DNA from: Tillus elongatus
Taxonomy: Eukaryota > Arthropoda > Insecta > Coleoptera > Cleridae
DNA length: 64,000 nt
Direction of reading: 5' to 3'
Assembly (NCBI GenBank): GCA_964006375.1
Contig: OZ023264.1
Location: 11,790,225 to 11,854,224 of the forward strand
Below, one piece after another: positions 48,019 through 61,239 of the stretch. The notes under the pieces were generated by a model, which saw only the letters and a program-made list of their open reading frames with translations, made no database searches and was not told where the DNA came from. How positions within the stretch are numbered: the first letter of the stretch is position 1; each line of letters starts with the position of its first letter. Position numbers and translations under genes: made by a program.

Positions 48019-48120
48019 TTGCGAAAATGCATCGAGTCTTACATACTTTGTCCCTATATTGGGGTAGAAATGGGCCAGGGCTGACAATTTTCTGAATTGT
48101 TAGTTAGCTGTATCCAGTCT

Positions 48121-48435
48121 CTATCCTTATAAAACTGTTTTATAATTATCGTATATCATATTCTTTTACAGATCGGTAAACATTTATAAAACTATTCTAT
48201 AACACCTTACACATCCCTTATAAAATAAACTAAAGAACTAAAGTGTTGTGTAAACCTGCGTCCATTTTGAATCTATAAGCGTTGTATAAACGCTACCAAA
48301 ACGTTTATAGCAACAGTCATGTTTAATAAAAAAATGTCTTGTAAACGTTCTTATGACTACAATAAAACATCAAATTGCTAGTTGGGTTTGCTCTTTAAAT
48401 GAGAAGTTCGTTAAATCTGCTACCCGTAAAATGCG

Positions 48436-48438
<3 letters not shown>
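48121..48438. other. Unassigned spacer
   Basis: No gene. Repeated GTTTATA / TATAAAC words at 48160-48360 are short and scattered. Confidence 0.45.

Positions 48439-48516
<78 letters not shown>
48439..48516. repeat. (TA)n tract
   Basis: About 78 bases of TA. Flanks not assigned to R. Confidence 0.98.
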
Positions 48517-48519
<3 letters not shown>

Positions 48520-49500
48520 CAATGATATCATAGTTTTTGAAAAATATTCGTCGATAATTCATTCTCAAGATAGTAAAAACAAATCATATAAAAAAAAATA
48601 TTTGGTGGATGATACCTTGTAAAATAAATTTGTTGAGGTAGACTCTGTTGCTACAAGACAGGTAACAACAATGTAAAATTTGTAACTACACACAAATGAA
48701 ATCGTTTGAAAATTAGAAAAATATAAATACATAAGTAAATTGGTGTGCCTTTAGAGTTGAGAAAATCATGTAATATGAATAAAATCACTATTTAGTTTTC
48801 AATTATCAATTCCAATAGTTATAAGAATGAAATGAAAGCAAAGTTTTTTTAACATATTATTGACTAACTGTGTATCCATAACGATCAATCAGAAAATGAT
48901 TAGTTAAAAAATAAAATCAAGTGAGGAAGAGGAATAACAATTTGTCAGAAAAAGGATGACAGATTAGAAAGATAGTTCCAGAAAAGACATTTAAGTAAGA
49001 GTCCAAAGAGAGAAAAATAAAATATTTCACATCATTGCATACAAAATCACCATCAACTAAATATACAGAATAGTACAAGATTAAAATAGTATTGAGAGAT
49101 GTTGCATATATATTTGGAGCCACGGACAATCTGAATTTACAAGGAAGAATTGTGGTGAGATATACCTTGTTACATCAAAACGCTATATATATAAACAGCT
49201 AATTGATAATTTTAAATAAACAAAAAGACCCCAGAAATATATACATTCTTTGTGATATCAAAATAACCTAACAAAGGCAATATGAAATTAGAAAGTTTTT
49301 GAGAAGCATCACTTTAGAAAAACAAGTCTTGTAATAATTTAAATTAGAGTTTACTTAAATATTTATTATTAGATTAGAGACAGTTTAACTAGATATATCG
49401 TTTTAGTGTAAACGTATTCAGTTCATTTTCTTTTATTGTGTTTATATTTGAACTTATGTTTCATTATATTTAACATTGTAAAATCTGCGTTTTCATTTCA
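48517..49500. other. Unassigned AT-rich stretch
   Basis: No gene or repeat recognised. Confidence 0.45.
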
Positions 49501-49735
49501 TTCACCCAGTCATCACTAAGTGAGTGGTGAACGTGTCGCCACCTAGTTCGGAACCAAGTACTATGTTGTCACGCCCGCTCCAAATAACACAGAGTGTTAA
49601 AAATAGAGACAGTATACAACTAACTAACAATTTAAAAAATTGTTAGCCCTGGCCCATTTCTACCCCAATATAGGGACAAAGTATGTAAGACTAGATGCAT
49701 TCTCGCAACAATTAGAACCGTTCATCAATAAGCAG
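49501..49735 (+). repeat. H-family half element
   Basis: CACTAAGTGAGTGGTGAACG, GTACTATGTTGTCACGCCC, GTATACAACTAACTAACA, ATATAGGGACAAAGTATG and GCAACAATTAGAACCGTT. It breaks off inside the ribozyme region. Confidence 0.65.
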
Positions 49736-49859
49736 ATCAGTCCTTTTTCAAGAAAGAAATTATTTCATTTAAATTTTTGTATGCCAACTTCATTGGCAAC
49801 AAATTTGAACAGTGCCTGAACTCCCACTCAGAGACAAAAATATCCTTATAAATAAAAAT

Positions 49860-50422
49860 GATCTGGCACAAAATATTTTATTATAACTTTTTTTTCTTGT
49901 AACATAGAAATCTAAATTTTGGTGTATAGTTTACTTTTTATATCGTAAACCTACCTACCAAATTTGGTTATCATAGATTTTTTATTTTTTAAATAAAAAA
50001 TTTTTTCAAATGAAAACTCAAAATTTGTCCGGAAAACCTCGTCCGATTTTTCTGATTAACGAACTTATCAAAGGCATTTACAAAAGGAAGGTACGCGCCA
50101 AATTTTATCAAAATCGGCCTATTATTCTTTGAGATAAAATTTTTTTTCGAATGAAAACCCAAAATTTTCCCGGAAAACCTCGTCTGATTTTCCTGACTAA
50201 CTTATCAAGGCCATTTACAAAAGGAAGGTACATGCCAAATTTTATTAAAATCGGCTTATTACTTTTTGAGATAAGAATTTTTTTCGAATGAAAACTCAAA
50301 ATTTTCCCGGAAAACCTCGTCCGATTTTCCTGACTAACGAACTTATCCAAGCTATTTACAAAAGAAACGTACATGCCAAATTTTATCAAAATCGGCCCAT
50401 TATTTTTTGAGTTATCGGTGTG

Positions 50423-50427
<5 letters not shown>
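49860..50427 (+). repeat. R left flank with three tandem 139-bp units
   Basis: A unit beginning near AAATGAAAACTCAAAATTT and ending in AAAATCGGCC plus TTTTTGAGAT occurs three times in a row (starting near 50003, 50142 and 50281). Only the third ends in GAGTTATCGGTGTGATACA and runs into the TA tract. The protein-like frame on the minus strand (KFGMYVSFVNSLDKFVSQEN) is the repeat read in one frame; it recurs in every R copy and is not evidence for a gene. Confidence 0.85.
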
Positions 50428-50497
<70 letters not shown>

Positions 50498-50508
50498 TAT
50501 ATATATAA

Positions 50509-50600
<92 letters not shown>
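50428..50600. repeat. (TA)n tract with AAATA interruptions
   Basis: About 173 bases, mostly TA with three TAAATA interruptions between 50490 and 50525 and one AATA near 50575. Confidence 0.98.
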
Positions 50601-50740
50601 AACATATAAAAATTGAAACTGATCCCGGATATGGGTTCTAGGGGTCCTAGTTCGCGCTCATTTGCAAAAATTTTTTCAAAATTCAAAAGTCGGGATCTCC
50701 CCATTAGTGAATTTTTTCTACGAAAATTCACTAAAATATA
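50601..50740 (+). repeat. R right flank of TA tract
   Basis: AAAAATTGAAACTGATCCCG, TAGTTCGCGCTCATTTGCAA and AGTGAATTTTTTCTACGAAA. Confidence 0.78.
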
Positions 50741-51481
50741 AAAACACATAATTTATACAGTAATAATATATATACTTATCGAGCATACTGTATTTTATCT
50801 AGGCTTAAGAGTCAATATCTCCATGTCGAATGACATATTTATTCCCTTATCTTCTACATGCAAATTTCACACTACTGATTCATTGACACACACCTCATCT
50901 GCAGTCATTTCGCATAGACGGATGTGAAGAAAACGACCAAGCATTCTCATTGAGCAGAGGTTTAAAGAGTGAGACAATGGGATAATTGTAGTCTGCTTAT
51001 CATTTCGGATTGCCGACACAAATATACCATACACTGCATATTATACATCCTATTGTTCGGTTCTCGCTGTGAATTGTTTCTGTCAATGATTTAATGAAGA
51101 GTACATCCGTTCCACTAAACAGATGGACACATATTATATTTAATTTAAATAATTCATCAACGGACTTCAATTCGAAGAATTGCTTAATTCTTAGCGGTAA
51201 TTGATAAAGCGGTTTTAAATATTTCTGTTGAAATTTTACACAGACTATGTTGCTCTCACTTAAGGTCTTTGTTTTTGGATACACGAGTGGAGAATGCATC
51301 ATGCGGACTTCATTTACAACACCGTAGTGTGTGGAATATCGAGGTATTGTGGGACTCGTGGGACTCTTATCCACTAAACTCCGCTCCTGGAGTACCGGAC
51401 CTTGGTTCATACCTCCACGGAAATATTTCCCACAATGATGTTTGGATTCGAATGTTTACATTCTGTTTTTGCCGCGGGGCG
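50741..51481. other. Unassigned stretch
   Basis: Its right third (51270-51480) is less AT-rich and may be the 3' part of the Jockey-like fragment that follows, but no motif is clear. The 136-codon minus frame at 51000-51410 is not recognised. Confidence 0.4.
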
Positions 51482-52157
51482 TTAACGGGTAAATATAAGG
51501 TTTGGACGATTATGCCTATGTGGAAATTGATAATCGTAGTCGGTGACACTTCGAAGAAGAGAATTTAGGTAAGAAGAGGACTTTGCGAACTGAGTGGTGG
51601 ATAGTTTAATTGTAAACTCAAGTATCGAAGGCATTTCCATATCAGAGTGAATCTGACTGTTTCTTACAAACCATGGCGCTCCGGTAACCATTCTCAGAAT
51701 TTTATTCTAGAGGATATAAATGGTCTTGATGTGTGTGTCGGCTACGGTGGTGGCCCCTGCTGGGAATGCTGTCCGGATTATGACTTTGTACATGAGTATT
51801 TTATTGTTCATGGACAATTTGGAATTTCTGTTAAGAAGTGGAAAGAACTTCGAGATGAACATCAAAGCTTTCCGTCGGGCATGCTGGACATGGGGGCTCC
51901 ATGTTAAGCGTTTGTCGAGGAAAACCCCGAGGTATTTAGCGTAGTCGTGCCAGGGAATTAGACTGTTTCCTAATGATACGTGTTCGTGAGGTGTGTGTCT
52001 CCTCTTGGAAAATAGGACTGCTGAGCATTTATCGGGGTTTGTGGCTAGGCATGATTTCCTATACCAGCCTTGCAGCTCCTCTACGGCGGTTTGTAGACGT
52101 TCGCCTATTATCCTCGGCTGAGTGGAGCTGCTGAGGATGGTAGTATCGGCACGCTCG
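51482..52157 (-). pseudogene. Jockey-like LINE reverse transcriptase, C-terminal part
   Basis: The minus strand reads ADTTILSSSTQPRIIGERLQ just after where YADDT would stand, then TNPDKCSAVLFSKRRHTPH, YAKYLGVFLDKRLTWSPHV, RKALMFISKFFPLLNRNSK, a single in-frame TAG near 51710, and NKILRMVTGAPWFVRNSQIH. This is the fingers-to-thumb part of a Jockey-clade reverse transcriptase (the LGVxLDxxLTW and TGAPWxVRN motifs are typical). Apart from that stop about 220 codons are open. The catalytic box and everything 5' of it is absent. It belongs to a different family from K: the sequence between motifs differs throughout. Confidence 0.82.
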
Positions 52158-52202
52158 GGCTAAGCAGCGGGAACTGAAATGGTCATTAGAGATGGGAAAG
52201 CT

Positions 52203-52372
52203 TCAGCCGTTAGAGCGCCCGTAAAAGAGAGATATAGAGGGTTCAATAAGCTCCCGGAGTCGCTTGGGGAGTCTACTTAGAGTAGCCGTGTTTGCCATGG
52301 CATCTCTCCACTGGGATATACCCGTAGGAGGTAGTCTTATCTCTTTAGGGTGTCCAGCAACGTTAATCAGGA
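52203..52372 (-). other. Unidentified open segment
   Basis: One minus-strand frame is open for about 55 codons with a protein-like composition (PPTGISQWRDAMANTATLSR; LPKRLRELIEPSIS). It lies between two unrelated LINE fragments. I do not recognise it. It could be an N-terminal piece of another element or chance. Confidence 0.3.
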
Positions 52373-52529
52373 TAGGGCGAATACTGGGTCCAAAAAAGAC
52401 GAGAAAAAAGACCGTGAAGTGTACGGTTGGTGATCTCTAATAGACGCTCTGCTGTGAGAACCGCAGTAACATCTGTGATTAAATTACCACTTATTCGTAT
52501 GAACCCTCGGCCAACGTGCGTTTCGAGTA

Positions 52530-52757
52530 CCGCGTATAAGACGCTTTACCCACACTTCTTGTTAGGTTATGAAATAAGTCGAAAATTACATCCTTAGTGA
52601 TCACCAGTACGGCTTTAGTGAAACAGATATACTGGCGATATTCTAACACACGTAACTCATCTTTGGATTTCGGCTCTCGAAAAATTTGGAGAAGATCATG
52701 CAATTCTCTTAGATATTTCTAAGGCATTCGATCGGGTCTGGCATGTGGCACTCCTCA

Positions 52758-52762
<5 letters not shown>
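52530..52762 (+). pseudogene. Second LINE RT fragment (motif A region)
   Basis: Across frames the plus strand gives SDHQYGF, then SLEKFGEDHAI and LLDISKAFDRVWHVALLN, the second domain and motif A (with catalytic Asp) of a non-LTR reverse transcriptase. It differs from K (DISKAFDQVWH) and is cut by the TA tract. The following GLILTPALFISHI at about 52915-52950 is the next motif of the same protein (usually QGSxLSPxLF), so the TA tract with a deletion took the place of about 150-200 bp of gene. Confidence 0.7.

Positions 52763-52843
<81 letters not shown>
52763..52843. repeat. (TA)n tract inside a LINE fragment
   Basis: About 81 bases of TA splitting reverse-transcriptase motifs. Confidence 0.98.
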
Positions 52844-52847
<4 letters not shown>

Positions 52848-52950
52848 TTTCTTGCATGTTGCTGTCATAGTAATTATAAAATATATTTAAGGAATAATAC
52901 CGGTTTTCCACGGTCTTATTTTGACTCCAGCACTTTTCATTTCGCATATA

Positions 52951-55012
52951 ATTTATCCAAGCTGGCATGGAATTATTTATTCCACGTACACAGAAAACCC
53001 CTTTAGCCACTCAAAAGCCCTGGTTCTCTAAATCCGTTGACAAGGCCAGACTTGAAAATATCAAAGCTCACAAAACTCTTCTACACAATCCCAGTCAAGA
53101 AAACCGTCAAGCATTTAACGACGCAAGAAACCGCTATGTCCGCATACTTTCTGAGGCAAAAAACTCGTTTAATAACTACATCAAAAACAAGTCCTTTTGA
53201 GCTCCAACGGCAGCAAACCCTTCTGGACTCGTACTAAATCTAATGGGAATAATTTCTGCAAGAGCACGTTCCCACCTCTTGTCTCAGGCGATGAAATTGT
53301 TTCTACCGCCCTGGGCAGGGATGAACTTTTTTCCTCGTTGTTCTCTAGCAATTCTACTCTCAACCATCCTCCAAATGTTCAACCACCAACAGTCCCCAAT
53401 GTCGCGCATAAAATGACGGATATCATTTTCAAAACTAAAAAGGTACGGAAGATGCTCTCTTCTCTTAATATCATGAAATCCTCTGGCCTTGACGAGATCC
53501 CAGCAATTGTTCTCAAAAAATGCACACCAGAACTTGCTCCTGCCCTGACTCGTCTGTGTCTGACATCTTACAATAGAGGCATATTCCCTAGTAACTGCTC
53601 GATTACAACCCGTCCCCAAAAAAGGATCCGAAGAGCTTCCTAGCAACTACAGGCCTATTTCTCTCCTCTCAGTCGCCCCTTAAGTGATGGAAAAGTATAT
53701 AAACACCGAATTACTAAAATTTCTTGAAAAACACAGTCTAATCCACGACAGGCAGTATAGATTCCGTCAGCGCAGATCAACTGCCGACCTCCTTTCCTTT
53801 ATCACTAATTCTTGGAACAAATTTATGGAACTACACCGTGAATCCCAAATAGTCGTTCTAGACATATCCAAAGCATTCGACCAGGTCTGGCACGCAGCGC
53901 TGATTAATAAACTTCCGGCCTATGGCCTACCACCAAAACTCTGTACCTGAACAGCAAATTTCCTCTCCAGCCGGAAACTTTCTGTTGTCGTGGATGGCCA
54001 TTTCTCTAAACTGTATCCACTTAATGCAGGACTTCCTCAAGGTTCAGCTTAGCCCCTACTTTGTTTCTTCTCCACATCAATGACCTCCTCTCCAAGACAT
54101 CCAGCCCAGTTCACAGTTACGCGGATGACAGCACCATCAACTCAAATATACAATATGCTGAGCCTGTCTCTTTAGCCCAGTTAGATGAGGATCGCAGACT
54201 CATGGAGGATTATGTCTCCGTGGACCAAAAGATATTAGACTGGAGAAGTAGTAATTTTGTACAATTAAACCCCACCAAATCTCAGTCTTGCTTTCTTTCT
54301 CATACGAGATACACCAGCCCAAGACCCATCACAATAGACAACCAAGTTATTTAAAGTAATGAGTCCTTTTCACTTTTTGGCATTTCTGTGTATCGAAATC
54401 TCAATTGGAACCAATATGTCACATCAATTGCAGAAGCGGCTGCTAAGAAATTAGGTTTCCTCTTCCGGGCTCGCAAATACTTTTCACCAGCTAATTTCTA
54501 TACCTTACATACTTCACAAATAAAGCCAAACCTCGAATACTGCTCCCACATCTGGGGTGCCGCTGCCGCTTCTATACTCGCTATCCTGGACTCCATTTAG
54601 GAGAGAGCTATACGTCTCATCGGTGACCCTATCATCACCCAAAGGCTGCCATCCCTCGCCTACCGACGTGCCGTTGGTGACCTCTCTCTCTTTTATAGAT
54701 ATCTACACGGGCACTGCTCAGAGGAACTTTCTTCCATAGTTGCTCCACCTGCTGCTCCCAACAGATCTACCAGGGGAGCAGAGCGAATGCACCCTTTTAC
54801 TGTCTAGGTCATCAGATATAGAACATCTTGTTATGCCCGCTCTTTTGTCCCGAGGACTTCCAAGTTGTGGAATTCCTTGCCGGCACATGTTTTTCCTTCT
54901 CCCCCGAACCTCCAAACCTTCAAGTCCAGGATTAACAAGTTGCCTCTTTCCTCCTTGTTGACACCCACGGTACGATAGTATTTAAGCTGTAAGCCCTCGT
55001 GGTGTGTTGTTG
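52951..55012 (+). mobile_element. LINE family K, copy E
   Basis: Starts in the linker (ELFIPRTQKTPLATQKPWFS; NRYVRILSEAKNSFNNYI), continues SGDEIVSTALGRDELFSSLF, SSGLDEIPAIVLKKCTPELA, KHSLIHDRQYRFRQRRSTAD, LDISKAFDQVWHAALINKL, a broken loop region, SYADDSTINS with the catalytic pair, and the tail to GTAAGCCCTCGTGGTGTG with GTTGTTGAAAAAAAA. The 5' border lies against the other LINE fragment at a shared AATTATCC-type word. It has about ten stops or shifts but every RT motif is recognisable. The longest run is about 148 codons. Confidence 0.88.
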
Positions 55013-55099
55013 AAAAAAAATTGCCTGCGTTTAGTTTCCCATCTCAGTTCGGACCCTTTACCTAAGATCCGGTATAGTTTTTAAAATAGAAATTTCCAT

Positions 55100-55140
55100 C
55101 CTCTGATGACGATAATTTGGTTAGTGAAACGATCGCCAGG
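55100..55140 (+). ncRNA. Hammerhead-like motif (P family), altered triplet
   Basis: Stem I CCT / AGG, core CTGATGA (55103-55109), extra C, an imperfect stem II (GATAA / TTAGT), GAAA (55126-55129), CGATCG, and GCC in place of GTC at the cleavage triplet. Probably inactive. Confidence 0.45.
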
Positions 55141-55225
55141 TCATATTTTAAATGTGTTGTGGTGATTTGGGTTCTCCAAGTGTACTTGTCAGTGCTCATC
55201 ACAGGTTCCAATCTTCACTTGTGTA
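55100..55225 (+). repeat. P-family copy with tail
   Basis: Ribozyme-like motif then TGTGTTGTGGTGATTTGGG, TCAGTGCTCATCACAGGTTC and CAATCTTCACTTG. This is the most complete P tail in the window. Confidence 0.7.
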
Positions 55226-55282
55226 TTAAAAACATTTTAATGGAAATTCACTTCCATAACGCACTTGCTGCGTCCAGACTTG
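55226..55282 (+). repeat. M right end, solo
   Basis: AAAAACATTTTAATGGAAATT, then TAACGCACTTGCTGCGTCCA. The rest of the element is absent. Confidence 0.6.
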
Positions 55283-55850
55283 TTTTCTCTTTTTTGCACG
55301 CTTGTGATTATATATTAGGTAATTATAGTAATTCAACGTGTATGCATGATTCCTGTATTCCGGATTTCAGCTTTTAAGCTTATAACGTGACTTTACTAAT
55401 CAACGGAATACAACGTAGCCGTTGTAATAATTACACCGCCTAACCAAGTATGTAGTTAAGTACAATAGGTAGTCAAAAAATAGCGCGTGGAGTGTAAATA
55501 ATTTGATTTATTGAAGAGGTTCTGCTCTTTTGTCTTGTCTTTATGTGGGCAGGGGCTTGACTTTTATTGTCTTATGTCGAGTCACGTCACAGACATGATT
55601 CATTCTTCGGCTATTCAACAATACATTATAATTCAAGGATTAGCAGAAGAAAGAACGTTACAGTAATTACCAATTTTTATTAGACGAATCTTTAAAATGC
55701 TGGTTGAATTATGCATGTCCCTAACTTAAGGCATAATGTAGTATAATGTATGGTCGGTAAATGTCAAAATTTTCGTGATAAATAATTAAAGCACCTAAAG
55801 AGAACTCGATTGGTAAAATCTATAATTTCTGTAGTAAAGTAAAATTTATG
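55283..55850. other. Unassigned spacer
   Basis: No gene or repeat recognised. Confidence 0.45.
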
Positions 55851-56215
55851 TAAGGCTAGATGCATTCTCAGCACATTTAGAACCGTAGAACGGTTTCGCT
55901 CTAATTAGAGCTCGTCAGTACGTCATACTAATTGCAGCGAAAATACACCTATAAAGTAATACGGCTATATTAGCCAGCCTCCCAAAACTCAGTGAGATGT
56001 AAGATACGTTTTTATACGTGTCGCCATCTCGTTGCGGAATCAAGTAGTATGTTGTTACGGCAGAATGTAAAAAAAATAGAGATTGTATACAACCAACTAA
56101 CACTTTAGTAAATTGTCAGCCCTGGCCCATTTCTACCCTAATATGGGGAGGAAGTATGTAAGGCTAGATCCATTCTCACGACAATTAGAGCTCGCCAGTA
56201 CGGCAAATTATAACC
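55851..56215. repeat. H-family element, partly palindromic
   Basis: GCTAGATGCATTCTCAGCAC, the ribozyme region (55874-55934), TTGCAGCGAAAATACACCTA, AATACGGCTATATTAGCC, CAAGTAGTATGTTGTTACG and GTATACAACCAACTAACAC. A second, truncated ribozyme region (CAATTAGAGCTCGCCAGTAC) lies at 56184-56203 directly before LINE copy F. Confidence 0.7.
55874..55934 (-). ncRNA. Hammerhead motif (H family), core intact
   Basis: Minus strand: core CTGACGA (N7 is C, allowed in CTGANGA), stem II GCTCT / AGAGC with loop AATT, GAAA, then CCGTTC where the best copy has CCGGTC, so stem III is weakened; inner stem I GACGTA / TACGGT has one mismatch; outer stem CAATTAG / CTAAATG has one mismatch. Confidence 0.5.
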
Positions 56216-58203
56216 TGAACTCCGTCCACCATTTCCTCCAGGCTAATAGGCCCCAACTGATCTTACCCACCGAAACTCAAATAAGTGCTAAAACAGCCAC
56301 TAATCGCCTTAATTTCTAGGGGTAGGAGCTCCTTACTTCCTTTAGATTGCATGGAGGCGTTTGCGCGTACGTCCGTAGCAATCTACCCTGCACCAGACTC
56401 CCCAATTTAGAAGCTGAAAGAAAAGCCATACTATGGATAAAACTCTCTCCCAGGGCTGCAACTAAATTCATCTGTTGCATTTACCGGTCACCTTCTGACA
56501 ACAACTTTGTCCAGCTCTTTGACTATCTTTCTCAAAAACTGACCATCTGATTTCTGAATATCCTTCTTCTGAGGTCACTGTTCTTGGTGACTTCAATGTC
56601 CATAATAAGGAATGGCTAGGATCTTCAAAAACTCTTCTATTAATACCAGGAAAGCCTCTGGCCTTGACGAGATCCCAAGCAATTGTTCTCAAAAAATGCG
56701 CACCAAAACTTGCTCCTGTCCTGACTCGTCTATTTCAGACATCTTACCATAGAGGCATATTCCCTAGTAACTGGAAAACTGCGTACAATCCGTCCCCAAG
56801 AAAGTATCCAAAGCGCCTCCTAGCAACTACAGGCCTATTTCTCTCATTTCAGTCGTCTCTGAAGTGATAGAAAAGTATATGAACACCGAATTACTAAAAT
56901 TTCTTGAAAAACACCGTCTAATCCACGACAGGCAGTATGGATTTCGTCAGCGCACATCAACTGCCGACCTCCTTTCTTTTGTCACCCATTCTTGGAACAA
57001 CACGGTGAATCCAAGATTGTCGCTCTAGACATATCCAAAGCATTCGACCAGGTGTGGCACGCAGCGCTGCTTAATAAATTACAGGCCTATGACCTACCAC
57101 CAAAACTCTGCACGTGGACAGCAAATTTCCTCTCCAACCGGAGCCTTTCTGTTGTCGTGGATGGCCATTCCTCTAAACTGTATCCAGTTAATGCAGGAGT
57201 TCCTTAAAGTTCAGCTTTAGCCCCTACTTTGTTTCTTTTCCACATCAATGACCTCCCCTCTAGCACATCCAACCCAGTTTACAGTTACGCAGACGACAGC
57301 ACCCTCCACTCAAATATACAATATTCTAAGCCTCTCTCTTTAGCCCAATTAGATAAGGGTCGCAGGCTCATGGAGGGTACTGTCTCCGTGGATCTCCAAA
57401 AAATATTAGACTGCGGAAGTAGAAATCTTGTACAATTCAACCATACAAAATCACAGTCTTGCTTTCTTTCTCATAAGAGATACACCAGCCCTAGAGCCAT
57501 CACAATAAACAACCAAGTTATTCAAAGTAATGAGTCCTTTTCACTTGTTGACATTTCTGTCGATATAAATCTCAATTGGCACCAACATGTCATATCAATT
57601 ACAGAAGCGGCTGCTAAGAAACTAGGTTTCCTCTTCCGGGCTCGCAAATACTTTTCACCAGCTAATCTCTATACCTTATATACTTCACAAATAAGACCAA
57701 ACCGCGAATACTACTCTCACATCTGCGGTGCCCCTGCCGCTTCTACACTCGCTATCCTGGAACCCATTCAGAAGATATATTCAGCTATACGTCTCATCGG
57801 TGACCCTACCCTCACCCATCCCTTGCCCACCGACGTGCCGTTGGTGACCTCTCTCTCTCTCTCTCTCTCTCACTCTCTCTTTTATAGATATCTGCACGGG
57901 CACTGCTCAAAGGAGTTTTCTTCCATAGTTCCTTCACCTGCTGCCCCCAGCAGATCTACCAGGGGAACAGAGCGAATGCACCCTGTTACTGTCCAGGTCA
58001 CCAGACATATAACATATTGTTATGTCAGCTCTTTTTTTCCGAGAACTTCCAAGTTGTGGAACTCCTTGCTGGCACATGTTTTTCCTTCTCCTCCGAACCT
58101 CCAAACCTTCAAGTCTAGAATCAACAAGTTGCCTCTTTCCTCCTTGTCGACACGGTACGATAGTATTTAGGCTGTGAGCCCTCGTGGTATGTTGTTGAAA
58201 TAA
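56216..58203 (+). mobile_element. LINE family K, copy F
   Basis: Starts in the endonuclease (QANRPQLILPTETQIS with the catalytic Glu; LHGGVCAYVRSNLPCTRLPN; CCIYRSPSDNN; VHNKEWLG in another frame) and jumps at about 56626 to the reverse transcriptase (PGKPLALT-type frame; IVLKKCAPKLAPVLTRLF; HDRQYGFRQRTSTADLLSF; LDISKAFDQVWHAALLNKL; VVVDGHSSKLYPVNAGVP). From 57229 a 313-codon frame is open to the end: MFLFHINDLPSSTSNPV, YSYADDSTLHSN with the catalytic pair, to FKSRINKLPLSSLS. Ends GCTGTGAGCCCTCGTGGTAT and GTTGTTGAAATAAAA. With copy B it shows the 5' part of the family: endonuclease, linker, RT, no RNase H. Confidence 0.9.
57847..57885 (+). repeat. (CT)n expansion inside LINE copy F
   Basis: About 15 CT units where other K copies have only CTCTCTC before TTTTATAGATAT. 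The frame stays open because the added codons read as Ser-Leu repeats. Confidence 0.9.
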
Positions 58204-59090
58204 AATATGGCGCTTGCAATTGACAACGTTAAACGAACCAACGCGAAAAGCTTTTTTGTCATGGGAAATCGACTGCAGTTATTTCTTTAACCCTTTGTAC
58301 ATGAAAGGGGTGACGCAGTTGCTCACACAAAACTTACCAAACACTTATGTGGTTCACACCCATGATATGCGCAACGTTTTCACTCCTAGCGGATAAATAA
58401 TGTTCTTTCTTATGGAACACTTGTTCTTCAAACCATAAAGTTCTACGATTTCCCCCGGTGTAAGAAAGGATGGGTAATTTTTAAATAAATGTCAGCAAAA
58501 CACATCGTTTTATATCACTTTCTTTTCACACTTTCATACATCGTTCTTAACATGTTTTTTTACAACAGCGTGACATAAATAATAAAATCAGTACCAACTT
58601 AGAAAAGTAACATGAACTACTTATTCTAGTTTTTCTATACATTTTTAATTACAAGCAGTTCATTAAGTGTCCCCTTTGTAATTATACACACACAATCCCT
58701 ACACTATAAATGAGTATAACAGATGTTTTTGGAGGGTTTCTAAACCAATTAAGAAGTCTCAGATAGTTTCTGGTATTAGGGATACTTAATGGACTGCTCA
58801 TATTACAAAAGTTCAACTGCAGACGAAAATATTCTTTATTTCTTGTACAACACGTCTCTGATGTACGTCAACAATTAACATTTATTATTGTAACCGCTAA
58901 CAATGTATATTCCTTCTATCCAAAAATGATCTGAAAGAACTGCCTTATAAAAAGCAAGAAACTCACAAGCTTTTATATAAAATCTAACAGTTAAGAATTA
59001 ATTTCGCTAATTGAGTGAGGATGTAGAGATCTATTGTCAAAAAAAGGTACCACACGTAAAAAAGACGTTTTTTAATTGTTCTTCATGAAT
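58204..59090. other. Unassigned AT-rich stretch
   Basis: No gene or repeat recognised. The 60-codon frame at 58214-58396 has no similarity I know. Confidence 0.45.
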
Positions 59091-59230
59091 ATTAGCGAAT
59101 TTTCACCAAGGAAATTCCTAATTAGAGAGGTCACGATGAAAAGCTTTTGAAATAATTTCTTCAGATGCGCTCGTCTTTGGGTCCCTAGAACCCAAAACTA
59201 AGATCCGCTAAAATTTTTATATGTTATATA
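59091..59230 (-). repeat. R right-flank fragment, reversed
   Basis: TTAGCGAATTTTCACCAAGG, TCTTCAGATGCGCTCGTC and GGGTCCCTAGAACCC are the reverse of the R right flank. Confidence 0.55.
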
Positions 59231-59524
59231 AATTCAAAATTAACAATTTGGATGAAAATATCGGCTATAAACAAAGAATTTTGGTTTCGAAGGTATTGGG
59301 AAAGGATTAAAATCAATAAAGAGTGAAGGCAAAGACTGGTTCATTAGATGGAACAAGTAGAAGCCCAACAAATTTGGTATGTCAAAATTAGAAGTATGTT
59401 ACGTTTGGATGGAGTTTTCAAGCAGTTTTTGGTGGAATTTTATTAAATTATGTTAATATACAGCACAAGCGTCAGGCTTATTGTGTAGACATGCTGTACG
59501 ATTTATGATAATAAGTAAATAAAT

Positions 59525-61159
<1,635 letters not shown>

Positions 61160-61235
<76 letters not shown>
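61160..61235. repeat. (TA)n tract
   Basis: About 76 bases of TA. Flanks not assigned. Confidence 0.98.

Positions 61236-61239
<4 letters not shown>

Larger units (their letters stand above)
47757..48120. repeat. H-family palindrome, best copy
   Basis: ATGCATTTTCGCAACAATTA to ATGAATTTTTGC-type text on the left is repeated in reverse on the right, centre near 47900, arms about 125 bp; a 45-bp asymmetric insert (CGGTACGTCCACCACTTACT) lies at the centre. The right side continues in H outer text (ACTTTGTCCCTATATTGGGG, CAGGGCTGACAATTTTCTGA). Each arm carries a hammerhead motif, facing away from the centre. Confidence 0.85.
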
